From contig NZ_JYJF01000009.1 of NCBI RefSeq assembly GCF_000955975.1, positions 43,026-107,025 of the forward strand: a stretch of DNA of 64,000 nucleotides. The letters are read 5' to 3'. The DNA is from Saccharothrix sp. ST-888. Its GTDB lineage: Bacteria > Actinomycetota > Actinomycetes > Streptomycetales > Streptomycetaceae. The position numbers were made by a program, and so were the translations under genes. The notes beneath the pieces are model-generated. The model made no database searches, was not told where the DNA came from, and saw only the letters and a list, made by a program, of their open reading frames with translations. Shown here piece after piece: positions 26,573-34,924 of the stretch (its first letter is position 1; each line of letters opens with the position of its first letter).

Positions 26573-26742
26573 GCGACCCGCACCATGGTCTATCGGAAGC
26601 CTCCACCCCCACCCAGCTACGCAAGATCGATCGTGACCCCCCCCGGGGAATCCTGACCGCACGGGGGAAATTCCGTGACGCGGAACCGATCGAAGATAGG
26701 GAATTACGTGATCGCCGACATGGCCATGGCGGACCCTAACGA

Positions 26743-28236
26743 GTGCATGTCAGTGGTCATCTGTACCCTCCCCCAGTGCACATTGATCGATCCCTCTCCG
26801 TACTTCCCACCCGCTATGCCAACCGCAACCTACGGCGGTGGATGGGCGCCCAGATCGCCGTTGCGGATCACGCCGCCCTCCTCGCAACGTGGCTGTGGAA
26901 CGAAGAGGGATACTTCCTTCTCGATGCGCATGACGCGCTGAACGAGCATCACCGCACGGTGGAGGCTCTACTGCAGGACGCGCTACGCAGGAAGCAAGCA
27001 GAGGGCTACGGTCTCGGCCCGCACTATGGCCCAGTACCGGCGGCTGTCGCGGAGGGCATCCAGGCTGCAGAGCTCAAGCTGATGGTGTCGCTGAGGGAAG
27101 CCAAGACCTCGGGCAGGCAGGCTGCCGATCTCGCGGAGAGGCTGTGGAATGAACGAGGCACCCTCTTCGGCTACGACGTCCGTGATCAATATCAGCGCGA
27201 CAGCCGCTCCTCACAGTGGACACGCCGTCTTGAGGGAGTAGCAGACCTCTACTTCGGGCTGCCGAGAGCGCGGGAGCAACTCAGGCAGATCCTCAGAGAA
27301 CACTGCGACGCAGTTCACGCCGTAGCTCTCGCGGAGGCCGCCCGCCAGGCCCACCTGGACTCTGCCATGGGCATCAGCACTGAAGGACGGTATCTGCGCA
27401 GCATCTATGACGCTCTGCGGCTTCACTGGTCCACGGTGGTGAGTGAGGTTGATGACGCGAGCCGCCGTGCAGCAGCGAGATTCCGGTGCCCAGCAGGCGA
27501 CCAGGTGCCGTCGGAAACCGTGGAGGCCTTTGACACGGCAACCAAGGCCTTGCGCACCAGCCTCTTCGAGGAACGCGAACAGGCCGATCTAGCGGTCCGG
27601 GAGTGTTCCGAGCTCTGGAGCGGCGCTGCGAGCGCGTTTGGTCTGATTCCTGGAACGGACTCATCCGCCCCGTCCCACGGGCCAGCAACAATGGAAGCAG
27701 TGGCTGGCCTCTCGTACCGGCTATACGCGGCCCAAGTCCGCCTCGCGGAGCTCCTGACGAACCACGCAATCGCCTGCCAGGGCATCACGCTGACTGAAGA
27801 CCGGCGCATCGGCTACGTCAGGTCAGGTGCTGGCACCAAGTGGTGGGACCTGACGAGGATGCACCACCGCGACTTTGAGGATCTCGTAGCCACACTCTTC
27901 GAGCGGGACGGCTTTACGATCATCCAGCGGCGGGGCGGGCCAGGAGACCTCGGCGCCGACGTCATAGCGGTGAGCCCGTCCGGACAGCGGTGCGTAGTGC
28001 AGTGCAAGTTGAGTTCCAAGCTGCACAAGGTCGACACCGGAGCGCTCCAACGCTTCAACGGGACCGCCAAACCCCAACACGGTGCCGACGTAGCGATCCT
28101 GGTAACGAACGCGGGGTTCACGAAGCCGGCCCTGCGCTTCGCGCGTGCGCACAGCATCAAACTGATGGGTGGCTGGGAAGTCCAGCGATGGGCCCAATGG
28201 GGCATCCCAGCACCCCAGCTACTTCATCTGCCATAG
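26743..28236 (+). CDS. Helical protein with C-terminal Mrr-type restriction endonuclease domain
   Basis: A 497-aa protein. The first 370 residues are mainly helical with no recognised domain (repeated WNE and EAARQA-type segments). The C-terminal 115 residues are a clear Mrr/type IV restriction domain: MHHRDFEDLVATLFERDGF, then GPGDLGADVIA with D406 and VVQCK with Q420-C-K422, and VAILVTNAGFTKPALRFA. Mrr nucleases cut modified or foreign DNA. The start is uncertain: GTG 26743 is the first in frame, and GTG 26776 (VHIDRSLSVLPTRYAN) is equally plausible; neither has a strong ribosome site. It is the first gene of cassette 4. Confidence 0.75.
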   Translation: MHVSGHLYPPPVHIDRSLSVLPTRYANRNLRRWMGAQIAVADHAALLATWLWNEEGYFLLDAHDALNEHHRTVEALLQDALRRKQAEGYGLGPHYGPVPAAVAEGIQAAELKLMVSLREAKTSGRQAADLAERLWNERGTLFGYDVRDQYQRDSRSSQWTRRLEGVADLYFGLPRAREQLRQILREHCDAVHAVALAEAARQAHLDSAMGISTEGRYLRSIYDALRLHWSTVVSEVDDASRRAAARFRCPAGDQVPSETVEAFDTATKALRTSLFEEREQADLAVRECSELWSGAASAFGLIPGTDSSAPSHGPATMEAVAGLSYRLYAAQVRLAELLTNHAIACQGITLTEDRRIGYVRSGAGTKWWDLTRMHHRDFEDLVATLFERDGFTIIQRRGGPGDLGADVIAVSPSGQRCVVQCKLSSKLHKVDTGALQRFNGTAKPQHGADVAILVTNAGFTKPALRFARAHSIKLMGGWEVQRWAQWGIPAPQLLHLP

Positions 28237-28798
28237 CGCCTGCCGCACGAACACGGCGCACCGATTCTTGACACCGGCGCTGCGCCAGCCTGTCCCCGTG
28301 TACGGCTGGCCGCCAGCCACCATGCCGACACAGGGGATGCGGGCCGTTGCGCCCGGCCGCAACTGGCGGCGTTGCACCATGGCTGCTCGTCTGCGGGAGA
28401 TTCAGGGCTGGGGTCTGTGGTTCGGTGAGCTGAGCTGGGCGGCGGCCTGCTCGGCGTGTGTGGCGATGGCTGCGGGTTCCTTTGGCGGGGTGCCGGTGGT
28501 GCCATTTGTTCCCCCGCGCCCTCGAGTCATGGTCGGCAAGTGCGACTGTCCCACTGTGGCGTGCTTGCTCCGTCCGCGTCCAGCTCCGAACTGCCGTCGG
28601 CGCCTCGGATACAGCGGCTTCATCGGCCGCCTCGGCCAGGGCCTCGACGGCGTCCTCGCGAGCGATGACCGCGCGCCGCGCGGCCTCCTCAACCTCCGCG
28701 ACAGCGGCTTGAAGCCGTTCCAGCTCGGCCCTCAGCTCCTCCGCCCGAGCCAACGCCACCCATTCACGCCGCTCCCGGACCCCCAGCACCGACGCCAT
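28157..28798 (-). pseudogene. Coiled-coil protein fragment, probably truncated
   Basis: From ATG 28798 the first 75 or so residues (MASVLGVRERREWVALARAE...) form a coding-like coiled coil. After that the frame turns Arg/His/Pro-rich and non-coding-like, and runs into the 3' end of the Mrr-type gene. It resembles the N-terminus of a coiled-coil plus winged-helix protein family seen in streptomycete accessory DNA; a possible tail fragment of such a protein is at 19.71-19.78 kb. Likely a decayed gene. Confidence 0.35.
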
Positions 28799-28994
28799 CC
28801 GCCACCCCCAGCAAGCCCCGCACCGATACGACGGCCCGAGCATGCCTAACGAGCGACGGCCACCCCCTCACCTGGGCAAACGTGACCCTACCTCCGGTTA
28901 GGGAGTCGCTTCTCATCTCCTGCGGCCCACAGCCGGGCTTGGCTAGTGGCCTAGGCTGTTGCCCTGTCACCTCGACCGCCGCTACCGTCCAGGC

Positions 28995-29249
28995 GTGATC
29001 GGAAAGCTGGTGGGCGCAGTCCTCGGGTTGGTGGCTGCCGGGGTGGCGGCGCAGCGGCGCACGGCGGCCCGCAGGCCGGGACCGACCCCCCGCATTCGGA
29101 TGTGGTACTACTGGCGCTGCGTGTGCGGCGGGCATTCTCGTGGCGGCTTCACCACCCGAGACGAGGCGTGGTGGGCCGGTGACCGGCACAGGATGCGCAA
29201 GGAAGCCGGCCATCCGACGGCGGAGATCTACACGACCGAAGAGGAATAG
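28995..29249 (+). CDS. Small hypothetical protein with N-terminal hydrophobic segment
   Basis: About 84 aa from GTG 28995 (VIGKLVGAVLGLVAAGVAAQ), followed by an aromatic segment WYYWRCVCGGHSRGGF and a charged tail. A longer start at 28959 is possible. The CxC...H could bind metal, and the N-terminus could be a membrane anchor. I do not recognise the family. An inverted repeat CCCTA...TAGGG is upstream at about 28886-28903. Confidence 0.5.
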   Translation: MIGKLVGAVLGLVAAGVAAQRRTAARRPGPTPRIRMWYYWRCVCGGHSRGGFTTRDEAWWAGDRHRMRKEAGHPTAEIYTTEEE

Positions 29250-29409
29250 AACTACCCCGATGACTGAGGGGTAGGCCAGCAGCTCATGCGCCCCCATGGT
29301 TGGCATGCCGCCCGGCGCAACCTCCCTTTCCGGGCGGGCTCTTGGCGTACTGCTGATAGCATCAACGGCCAACCGGGCACCTTCCGGCGCATCAATCGCA
29401 GGAGGCACT

Positions 29410-29625
29410 GTGCTGCACCAGCCGGTCCAGTCCACCAATGTCCTGTCCGTCGGCTACGACGACTGCTCCAGCACCCTGCAGATCGCCTTCCACAGCGGAT
29501 CCCTCTACGAGTACACGCGCGTGCCTGCGGAGGTGCACACCGCACTGCTGGCCGCAGCGAGCAAGGGCGGGTTTGTGGCCCGGCATATCAAGGGGCGCTA
29601 CCCGACTCGCAAGCTTGCGGGCTGA
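29410..29625 (+). CDS. KTSC domain-containing protein
   Basis: A 71-aa protein from GTG 29410 with AGGAGG 4 nt upstream. The sequence follows the KTSC pattern: STNVLSVGYDDCSSTLQIAF, then HSGSLYEYTRVPAEVH and ASKGGFVARHIKGRY. KTSC is a small beta-rich domain named after an N-terminal lysyl-tRNA synthetase-associated form. Stand-alone copies are frequent in phages and mobile elements and are of unknown function. It lies 47 nt upstream of the OLD-type nuclease gene, so co-transcription is likely. Confidence 0.75.
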   Translation: MLHQPVQSTNVLSVGYDDCSSTLQIAFHSGSLYEYTRVPAEVHTALLAAASKGGFVARHIKGRYPTRKLAG

Positions 29626-29672
29626 TCCGGTCCCTTTGAGTCCCACCCGTTCCTGGCCAAGTCGAGGCGTGC

Positions 29673-31505
29673 GTGCAGATTTGTGATGTGTCGGTCGAGG
29701 GTTTCCGCTGCCTCGCGGAGATCAAGCAGGTGCCGGTCTTGCGGCAGACTGTACTGACCGGCCAGAACGAGGGCGGGAAGACGGCGCTGTTGGATGCCCT
29801 CGCGTTCTTGTTGGAGGGCACAGCACTAAGTGAGCGTGACCTGACCTACCTCGGCGAGGGCGAAGCCGAGGACGCCGACGCGCCGGCGCGCTTGGCACAG
29901 GCGGTGGTCGAGGGCTCCTTCGCGCTGCGTCCCCACGAGCAGGAAGTCCTGGGCCTGCCCGAGCATGTGCGGATCCGGCGCCGCTACCGGCCGGAGGCGG
30001 GCTCGTTCCTGGAGGTGCGGCGCCGCGTGTGCGAGGAGGCGGCGCTGCAGGACCTCGCGTCACTCAAGCTCCCTGCCTTGAAGGCGACCGCGAGCTCCTA
30101 TGGCGTACTCCCGGTCGGCCCGGCCACCGCGCGCGACAGCTGGGAGCAGCCGCTGCGGCAGCTTGCCGACACCATGCCGCAGGTCGACGCGTGGGTAGCA
30201 GCGGACTCTTCCGTGGAGGCCGCATTGCCGTCGCTCGTGTACTTCCGCGGCGATGCGGTCCAGGCGCCTGAGACGGTGATCCATACCTTGCTGGGGTCTC
30301 GCCTGCGGGAATACAGCCGATCCGATGACGCCGCCAAACGGGTCGAGGAGCTTGAGGAGTACCTCGCGAACTCGCTGACTGCGGACATCGACCGCATCCG
30401 CGAGCACATCGCGGACCGCTGCGAACTGCCGTCGGTCGAGCTCGACCCGAAGGTGCAGGTCAAGCCCGCCCTGACTGGCGTGGAACTGACCATCGTGGAC
30501 GCGGGCGGACGTCGCATCCCGCTGTCCTCGGCCGGAACGGGCCGCTCCCGCCGTATCTCCCTGGCTCTCTGGGAGAGCAGCAATGAGCTGACCCAGAACG
30601 ACGACGGCACCACGAGCGACGTCGTGTTCGTCTACGACGAGCCGGACACCCATCTGGACTACACCCGCCAGCGGCGGATCATGTCGCTCATCCAGGGGCA
30701 GTCGGCGCAGCCGAACGCCCGGGTGATCGTGGCCACCCACTCGCTCAACCTGATCGACGGGGTCGACATCTCCTCCGTGGTGCACCTGCGCACCCACCAG
30801 GGACGGGTCTGCGTGGAGGTCCTCGATGAAGGCGGCGCCGACGTGGACGTGCGCCGCCACCTATCGACCATCGCGACGACACTCGGGTTCCGCAACAGCG
30901 TCCTGCTGCACGAGCGGTTCTTCGTCGCTGTGGAGGGCGTATCGGAGACGTCCGCGTTCCCGATCCTGTTCCGCAAGCACGCCGGCGTACCTATCCAGTC
31001 CGCAGGCGTGTGTTTGATGGCCGGCGGCAGCAACGAGGGCGCGCTGCGCTTCGCGCAGTTCCTGGCCGACCACCGTCGGGCCGTGGCATTCGTGGTCGAC
31101 AAGGACAGCCGCACGAACCAGAAGCAGGTCTTCCGCGACGACAAGCTCAAGCAGTATGGCTTCACTCCCGACGAGCACTGCTTCTACCTGGGCGCGCCCA
31201 ACGAACTGGAGGATGTGTTCCAGAACGCGGACTGGGCTGACACGGCCAACGCCCTGTGGCCGCGAACCGACGGCTCGGGGCCGTGGCAGCCCGGCGACGT
31301 AGCCGAGCTGCGGTCGGGCAAGAAGTTCAGCTCCGCGCTGCTGGCCATGTTCAAGACCGGTTCCCTGGAGGGGCCTCAGTCCAAGGAGGACTTGATGGTC
31401 GGGATCGCCGCCCACCTGCCCAAGGAGCGCATTCCTGAGGACCTCACCAAGCTCTTCGACGATCTGGTCATCCGCGCCCGGAACGCGGGGCCGCATCTGT
31501 GGTGA
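29673..31505 (+). CDS. OLD-family ATPase/TOPRIM nuclease (cassette 4)
   Basis: A 610-aa protein. The ABC-type ATPase has Walker A GQNEGGKT (residues 30-37), a signature-like SSAGTGRSRRISLAL and Walker B VVFVYDEPDTHLD, followed by VIVATHSLNLID. The C-terminal TOPRIM domain has E421 in VAVEGVSETSAF and the DxD in FVVDKDSRTN near residue 476. The plan is the same as GajA in cassette 1, but there is little detailed similarity and no UvrD-like helicase beside it. It is therefore a stand-alone (class 1) OLD nuclease, or a component of an unrecognised system with the KTSC protein. The GTG at 29673 is used; the ribosome site is weak. Confidence 0.8.
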   Translation: MQICDVSVEGFRCLAEIKQVPVLRQTVLTGQNEGGKTALLDALAFLLEGTALSERDLTYLGEGEAEDADAPARLAQAVVEGSFALRPHEQEVLGLPEHVRIRRRYRPEAGSFLEVRRRVCEEAALQDLASLKLPALKATASSYGVLPVGPATARDSWEQPLRQLADTMPQVDAWVAADSSVEAALPSLVYFRGDAVQAPETVIHTLLGSRLREYSRSDDAAKRVEELEEYLANSLTADIDRIREHIADRCELPSVELDPKVQVKPALTGVELTIVDAGGRRIPLSSAGTGRSRRISLALWESSNELTQNDDGTTSDVVFVYDEPDTHLDYTRQRRIMSLIQGQSAQPNARVIVATHSLNLIDGVDISSVVHLRTHQGRVCVEVLDEGGADVDVRRHLSTIATTLGFRNSVLLHERFFVAVEGVSETSAFPILFRKHAGVPIQSAGVCLMAGGSNEGALRFAQFLADHRRAVAFVVDKDSRTNQKQVFRDDKLKQYGFTPDEHCFYLGAPNELEDVFQNADWADTANALWPRTDGSGPWQPGDVAELRSGKKFSSALLAMFKTGSLEGPQSKEDLMVGIAAHLPKERIPEDLTKLFDDLVIRARNAGPHLW

Positions 31506-31710
31506 CTGCCGCGGACGCGGCCTGCCGGGCCGCCCGCCGCGCCTGCATGCGGCGAAGCCGCTGCTCGGTCGTCGGCTCCGCCCAAGTGTGCTGACCGACC
31601 GAGGCCACCCACTGAGTGCCGTGGTGGCCTCGGGCGTCGCCGCACCACCGACAGCCGTTCGGATCGGGTGGTAGGACTCTGTTCGTGCGTATCACCCGTG
31701 CGCCGCCCAT
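31468..31710 (-). CDS. Small protein with CxxC...H motif
   Basis: An 80-aa ORF from ATG 31710: MGGARVIRTNRVLPPDPNGC, then RWCGDARGHHGTQW and GQHTWAEPT, followed by an Arg/Ala-rich tail. The C-x2-C with nearby His residues suggests a zinc ribbon-like fold. It looks like a small conserved type in streptomycete accessory DNA, but I cannot name the family. It overlaps the 3' end of the OLD-type gene by 38 nt on the opposite strand. Confidence 0.45.
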   Translation of the reverse strand: MGGARVIRTNRVLPPDPNGCRWCGDARGHHGTQWVASVGQHTWAEPTTEQRLRRMQARRAARQAASAAVTTDAAPRSGRG

Positions 31711-31827
31711 GAGACACCGTCCGTGTGTATTGGGGCACCTTCGTTGGGAGTAGTTACCCCGGAGCGTCATGTTCAAAGAGTCCCACACACCACCGACAAG
31801 CGGATTTATGCAGTCCGAATAGTCACG

Positions 31828-32255
31828 CTACTGACCGCGCGCTACTTCAGTCCGATGCTGGCCACCTGGGCCCTCGGACTGGGCGGCCGGGGGCAGACGC
31901 TGGGACGCATCCGGTACACACCGCTCGCTGCCCGGGCGCGCGCCAGCGTACTGATCGCCGCCAGCAGGGCCACTACCTTCGCCCTCGCCGCGACGCCTGG
32001 TCTCGCCGCCCTGCTGATCACCCTGCCCATACTGGCCGGCGCCGTCGGGGGCAACCGGAACTCCTCCAAGCCACCGTGGGGTACCGCTTGCTACCGGACG
32101 ACTGAGCGCCCTCCTGGGAGGCCCTGGCCACCCTGGTCGCTGCCCTCGCCCCATGGGCAGGCGCAGTCCTGATCGGCCCGCTCGGCACTTGGTCTCAACT
32201 GTTCGTGCTGTCTGCCATCGTCTCCGTGGCCGCCGCAGGGCTTGCTGTTGCCTGA
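31828..32255 (+). pseudogene. Relic of a membrane transporter
   Basis: Two frames together give membrane-protein fragments. The first is TARYFSPMLATWALGLGGRG and ATPGLAALLITLPILAGAVG. After a frame change the second is LIGPLGTWSQLFVLSAIVSV and AAAGLAVA, ending at a stop 32253-32255. The last part resembles the terminal helix of an MFS permease. No intact reading frame exists. Like the MFS-like relic before repeat B, it lies directly left of an att module (E). Confidence 0.4.
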
Positions 32256-32336
32256 GCCGACTGATTCTCGACGGACTCTGCCTGTCGAGGTCCGGCGTAC
32301 TCCCTGCCTTCTCGGATGTCCTCTTTATCGGTGGGA

Positions 32337-32673
32337 ACTGGCGAGCGTGGGTGACGCTTCGCCTGCGGGAGCGGCAGTGCTGGCAACAGATCGAACCTGT
32401 TGAGTCGGCAGCCTATGAGCGATGACTACTGAAAGTAGCGAGATGGCGTACTGCCCAGTGTTGGCAAGGACGACGGGGTGATCATCGCGAGTTCGATCTA
32501 TGCGTGCTCATTTCACACTCATTTCACATCGCGAGCCCCAGGGGTGTCGCGGCCGCCCCCTCCCCAGGCGTTTCCGCAGGTCAGAAGGGTGTCTGACCTG
32601 CGGAAACGATGAGAGATCAAACTGCGTTTCCGCAGGTCGGAGGTACCCCTACAGGTCGAAGTAGAGCTCGAAC
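32337..32673. repeat. att-like module E: junction with the glnA 3' end
   Basis: The left half is the same as B: GGCGAGCGTGGGTGACGC start, CTACT-GAA-AGTAG at 32426-32438, TTTCACATCGCGAG, F1 32570-32582, R1 32595-32607 and F2 32626-32638. F1/R1 with extensions form a 16-bp perfect stem around an 8-nt loop. The core at 32649-32673 is glnA itself, starting exactly at the complement of the TAG stop. To the right the sequence is glnA coding DNA instead of the right arm. This is what a hybrid attachment junction looks like. The F1/R1 hairpin may also serve as glnA's terminator. Confidence 0.75.
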
Positions 32674-34061
32674 TCGTGCGGGTGCGGACGCAGCGCGATC
32701 GGAGCGATCTCGTTGGTGCGCTTGAAGTCGATCCAGGTCTCGATCAGGTCCGGGGTGAAGACGCCACCCGCGAGGAGGTACTCGTGGTCGGCCTCCAGGG
32801 CTTCGAGGACCGCGGGGAGCGAGGCGGGGACCTGGGGCACGGAGGCGTGCTCGTCGGGGGCGAGCTCGTAGAGGTCCTTGTCGACCGGCTCCAGCGGCTC
32901 GATCTTGTTCTTGATGCCGTCCAGGCCGGCCATCAGCATGGCGGAGAAGGCCAGGTAGGGGTTGGACGAGGGGTCGGGCGCGCGGAACTCGATGCGCTTG
33001 GCCTTGGCGTTGGAGCCGGTGATCGGGATGCGGATCGCGGCCGAACGGTTGCGCTGCGAGTACACCAGGTTGACCGGGGCCTCGAAGCCGGGGACCAGCC
33101 GGTGGTAGGAGTTCACCGAGGGGTTGGTGAAGGCGAGCAGCGAGGGCGCGTGCTTCAGCAGACCGCCGATGTAGTACCGGGCGGTGTCGGAGAGACCGGC
33201 GTAGCCCTGCTCGTCGTAGAAGAGCGGCGAGCCGTCGGTCCACAGCGACTGGTGGACGTGCATGCCGGAGCCGTTGTCCCCGAAGATCGGCTTGGGCATG
33301 AAGGTGGCGGTCTTGCCGTTCCGCCAGGCGACGTTCTTGATGATGTACTTGAACAGCATCAGGTCGTCGGCGGCGTGCAGCAGGGTGTTGAACTTGTAGT
33401 TGATCTCGGCCTGTCCTGCGGTGCCCACCTCGTGGTGCTGCCGCTCGACCTGGAGGCCGGAGGCGGCCAGTTCGAGGGACATCTCGGCGCGCAGGTCGGC
33501 GAAGTGGTCGACCGGCGGGATCGGGAAGTAGCCGCCCTTGTACTTGACCTTGTAGCCGCGGACGTCGCCCTCGGCGGACCCGGTGTTCCAGGCACCCGCC
33601 TCGGAGTCGATGTGGTAGTACGAGGCGTTGGCGCTGGTCTCGAAGCGGACCGAGTCGAAGACGTAGAACTCGGCCTCGGGCCCGAAGTAGGCGGTGTCGG
33701 CGATGCCGGACGAGGCGAGGTACGCCTCGGCCTTCTTGGCGACGTTGCGCGGGTCGCGGCTGTAGGCCTCACCCGTGATCGGGTCCTGGATGAAGAAGTT
33801 GATGTTGAGGTGCTTGTCGGCGCGGAACGGGTCGAGGCGGGCCGTGCTGAGGTCCGGCGCCAGTGCCATGTCCGACTCGTGGATGGCCTGGAAGCCCCGG
33901 ATCGACGAGCCGTCGAACATCAGGGTCTCGTCCGGGTCGAACGTCGAGGCGGGCACCGAGAAGTGCTGCATGACACCCGGCAGGTCGCAGAACCGGACGT
34001 CGATGAACTTGATGTCGTTGTCCGAGATGTACTGCTTCACTTCGGCGGCGTTGTTGAACAT
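32649..34061 (-). CDS. glnA: Glutamine synthetase type I
   Basis: A 470-aa GSI that condenses ammonia and glutamate to glutamine using ATP. The N-terminal beta-grasp domain ([20 protein letters not shown]) and the catalytic domain are complete. Visible motifs are FDGSS, the substrate-binding [10 protein letters not shown], and the adenylylation loop DKDLYELAP with the tyrosine modified by GlnE. The ATG at 34061 has GGAGG 4 nt upstream. A GlnR double box lies 48-85 nt upstream of the start. The C-terminus ...EFELYFDL is normal. The stop codon is the first base triplet of the att core in module E, so integration has kept the gene intact. Confidence 0.97.
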   Translation of the reverse strand: MFNNAAEVKQYISDNDIKFIDVRFCDLPGVMQHFSVPASTFDPDETLMFDGSSIRGFQAIHESDMALAPDLSTARLDPFRADKHLNINFFIQDPITGEAYSRDPRNVAKKAEAYLASSGIADTAYFGPEAEFYVFDSVRFETSANASYYHIDSEAGAWNTGSAEGDVRGYKVKYKGGYFPIPPVDHFADLRAEMSLELAASGLQVERQHHEVGTAGQAEINYKFNTLLHAADDLMLFKYIIKNVAWRNGKTATFMPKPIFGDNGSGMHVHQSLWTDGSPLFYDEQGYAGLSDTARYYIGGLLKHAPSLLAFTNPSVNSYHRLVPGFEAPVNLVYSQRNRSAAIRIPITGSNAKAKRIEFRAPDPSSNPYLAFSAMLMAGLDGIKNKIEPLEPVDKDLYELAPDEHASVPQVPASLPAVLEALEADHEYLLAGGVFTPDLIETWIDFKRTNEIAPIALRPHPHEFELYFDL

Positions 34062-34108
34062 CCATCCTCCTCAGCGTGCGGATTGGTGGCTCACCATAGG
34101 GAGAGGCC

Positions 34109-34146
34109 GTTTCCGGCCGGTGACTCCACCGTTTCCTGAATGTTAA
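34109..34146 (-). promoter_or_regulatory. GlnR binding site upstream of glnA
   Basis: Read on the glnA strand the boxes are TTAAC-n6-GAAAC-n6-GTCAC-n6-GAAAC. This matches the known actinobacterial GlnR consensus of alternating gTnAc and GaAAc boxes spaced by 6 nt over two turns. It predicts activation of glnA by GlnR under nitrogen limitation. The spacing was counted directly from the sequence. Confidence 0.8.
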
Positions 34147-34329
34147 CCACCCGCGTGCCGCGGGCGGCAAAGTCGTACGGTTCTGGGCAAAACGCTTCTC
34201 CGGTGCGGCCCCCGTCTGCCAAGTGGTCTGGACCACTGAACGGGCCCGGCGGTGTGCGATTCACCCACACGGGTTGCCGACGGGGGAGGGGGCCGAAGAT
34301 CGGCCGCCCTGCCCGGATAGTGTGGATTC

Positions 34330-34797
34330 GTGGACACCAGAGAAGCGTTGGGATCGTGGATCGACGGCCCGAAGGCCGCCGCCGAGAAGATGGGCGCCGA
34401 CTTCGGGTACCGCGGCGAGCGCCTCGGCCTGCCCGAGGAGGGCCCGGGATCGCTGGCCCGCCCCGGCCGCCGGATCGGCGCGCTGTTCGTCGACGGCTGG
34501 CTCTGCAGTCTGATCGCCTACGGGCTGCTCGCGCGCGGCGACCAGTCCGAGGCCAACCTGTGGACCACGCCGCTGTTCTACGTCGTGACCGTGCTGCTGC
34601 TGGCCACCGCGGGGACCACGGTCGGCAAGCGGCTGTTCGGCCTGCGGGTGGTCCGCCTCGACGGCAGCCGCGCGACCATCCCCCAGGTACTGCTGCGCAC
34701 CCTGCTGCTCTGCCTGGTGGTGCCGGCGCTGGTCTGGGACCGCGACACCCGGGGGCTGCACGACAAGGCGGTCGGCACCGTCGAAGTCCGGGTCTGA
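34330..34797 (+). CDS. RDD family membrane protein
   Basis: A 155-aa protein, divergent from glnA, from GTG 34330. After a cytosolic N-terminus, the RDD domain starts at RPGRRIGALFVDGWLCSLIA (the R...D pattern of helix 1). Further helices are FYVVTVLLLATAGTTVG and PQVLLRTLLLCLVVPAL, and the last charged signature is WDRDTRGLHDKAVGT. RDD proteins are small membrane proteins, some proposed to be ion or solute transporters; the function here is unknown. Position next to glnA is typical for streptomycetes. Confidence 0.85.
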   Translation: MDTREALGSWIDGPKAAAEKMGADFGYRGERLGLPEEGPGSLARPGRRIGALFVDGWLCSLIAYGLLARGDQSEANLWTTPLFYVVTVLLLATAGTTVGKRLFGLRVVRLDGSRATIPQVLLRTLLLCLVVPALVWDRDTRGLHDKAVGTVEVRV

Positions 34798-34863
34798 CCC
34801 GTCGGGGTCCGGCCACCAGGCGCTGGTCCCGTCGACGGTCCGGCCGCTTCGGGAGAAGTCAAA

Positions 34864-34898
34864 CGGCCCCGCCGCGAGAAGCGCTCGCGGCGGGGCCG
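34864..34898. terminator. Bidirectional terminator hairpin
   Basis: Perfect 15-bp arms (34864-34878 and 34884-34898) around a 5-nt loop, between the convergent ends of the RDD gene (34797) and the DUF4191 gene (34925). Its very GC-rich stem without a U-run is usual for streptomycete terminators. Confidence 0.75.
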
Positions 34899-34924
34899 TG
34901 GTGTGTCGAGGGGGGAGCGGCGGC

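Larger units (their letters stand above)
10621..32673. mobile_element. Tandem array of att-flanked accessory cassettes at the 3' end of glnA
   Basis: Five att-like modules, at about 10.7, 20.2, 23.85, 26.2 and 32.6 kb, share orientation and order of parts: a left arm region, a 25-bp core and, except at glnA, a right arm. The rightmost core is the last 25 bases of glnA (32649-32673). Modules A-D look like attP-type junctions between tandemly inserted elements, and E like the hybrid junction with the chromosome. The intervening segments (about 9.1, 3.4, 2.1 and 6.0 kb) carry restriction- and defence-type genes plus relics, unlike the metabolic genes to the right. No tyrosine or serine recombinase gene is visible. 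The mobile nature is inferred from the repeats, not from an integrase. Confidence 0.65.

Noticed and set aside
29673..31505. OLD-type protein as AriA of PARIS or as a Septu ATPase
   Set aside because: It contains its own TOPRIM domain, and no DUF4435 or HNH partner gene is adjacent.
32570..32638. Arm repeats before glnA as only a transcription terminator
   Set aside because: A terminator alone does not explain the same sequence with a glnA-like core recurring four more times far from glnA; a terminator role in addition remains possible.
10621..32673. Modules A-E as a CRISPR array
   Set aside because: The copies are kilobases apart with genes between them, are far longer than CRISPR repeats, and no cas gene is present.
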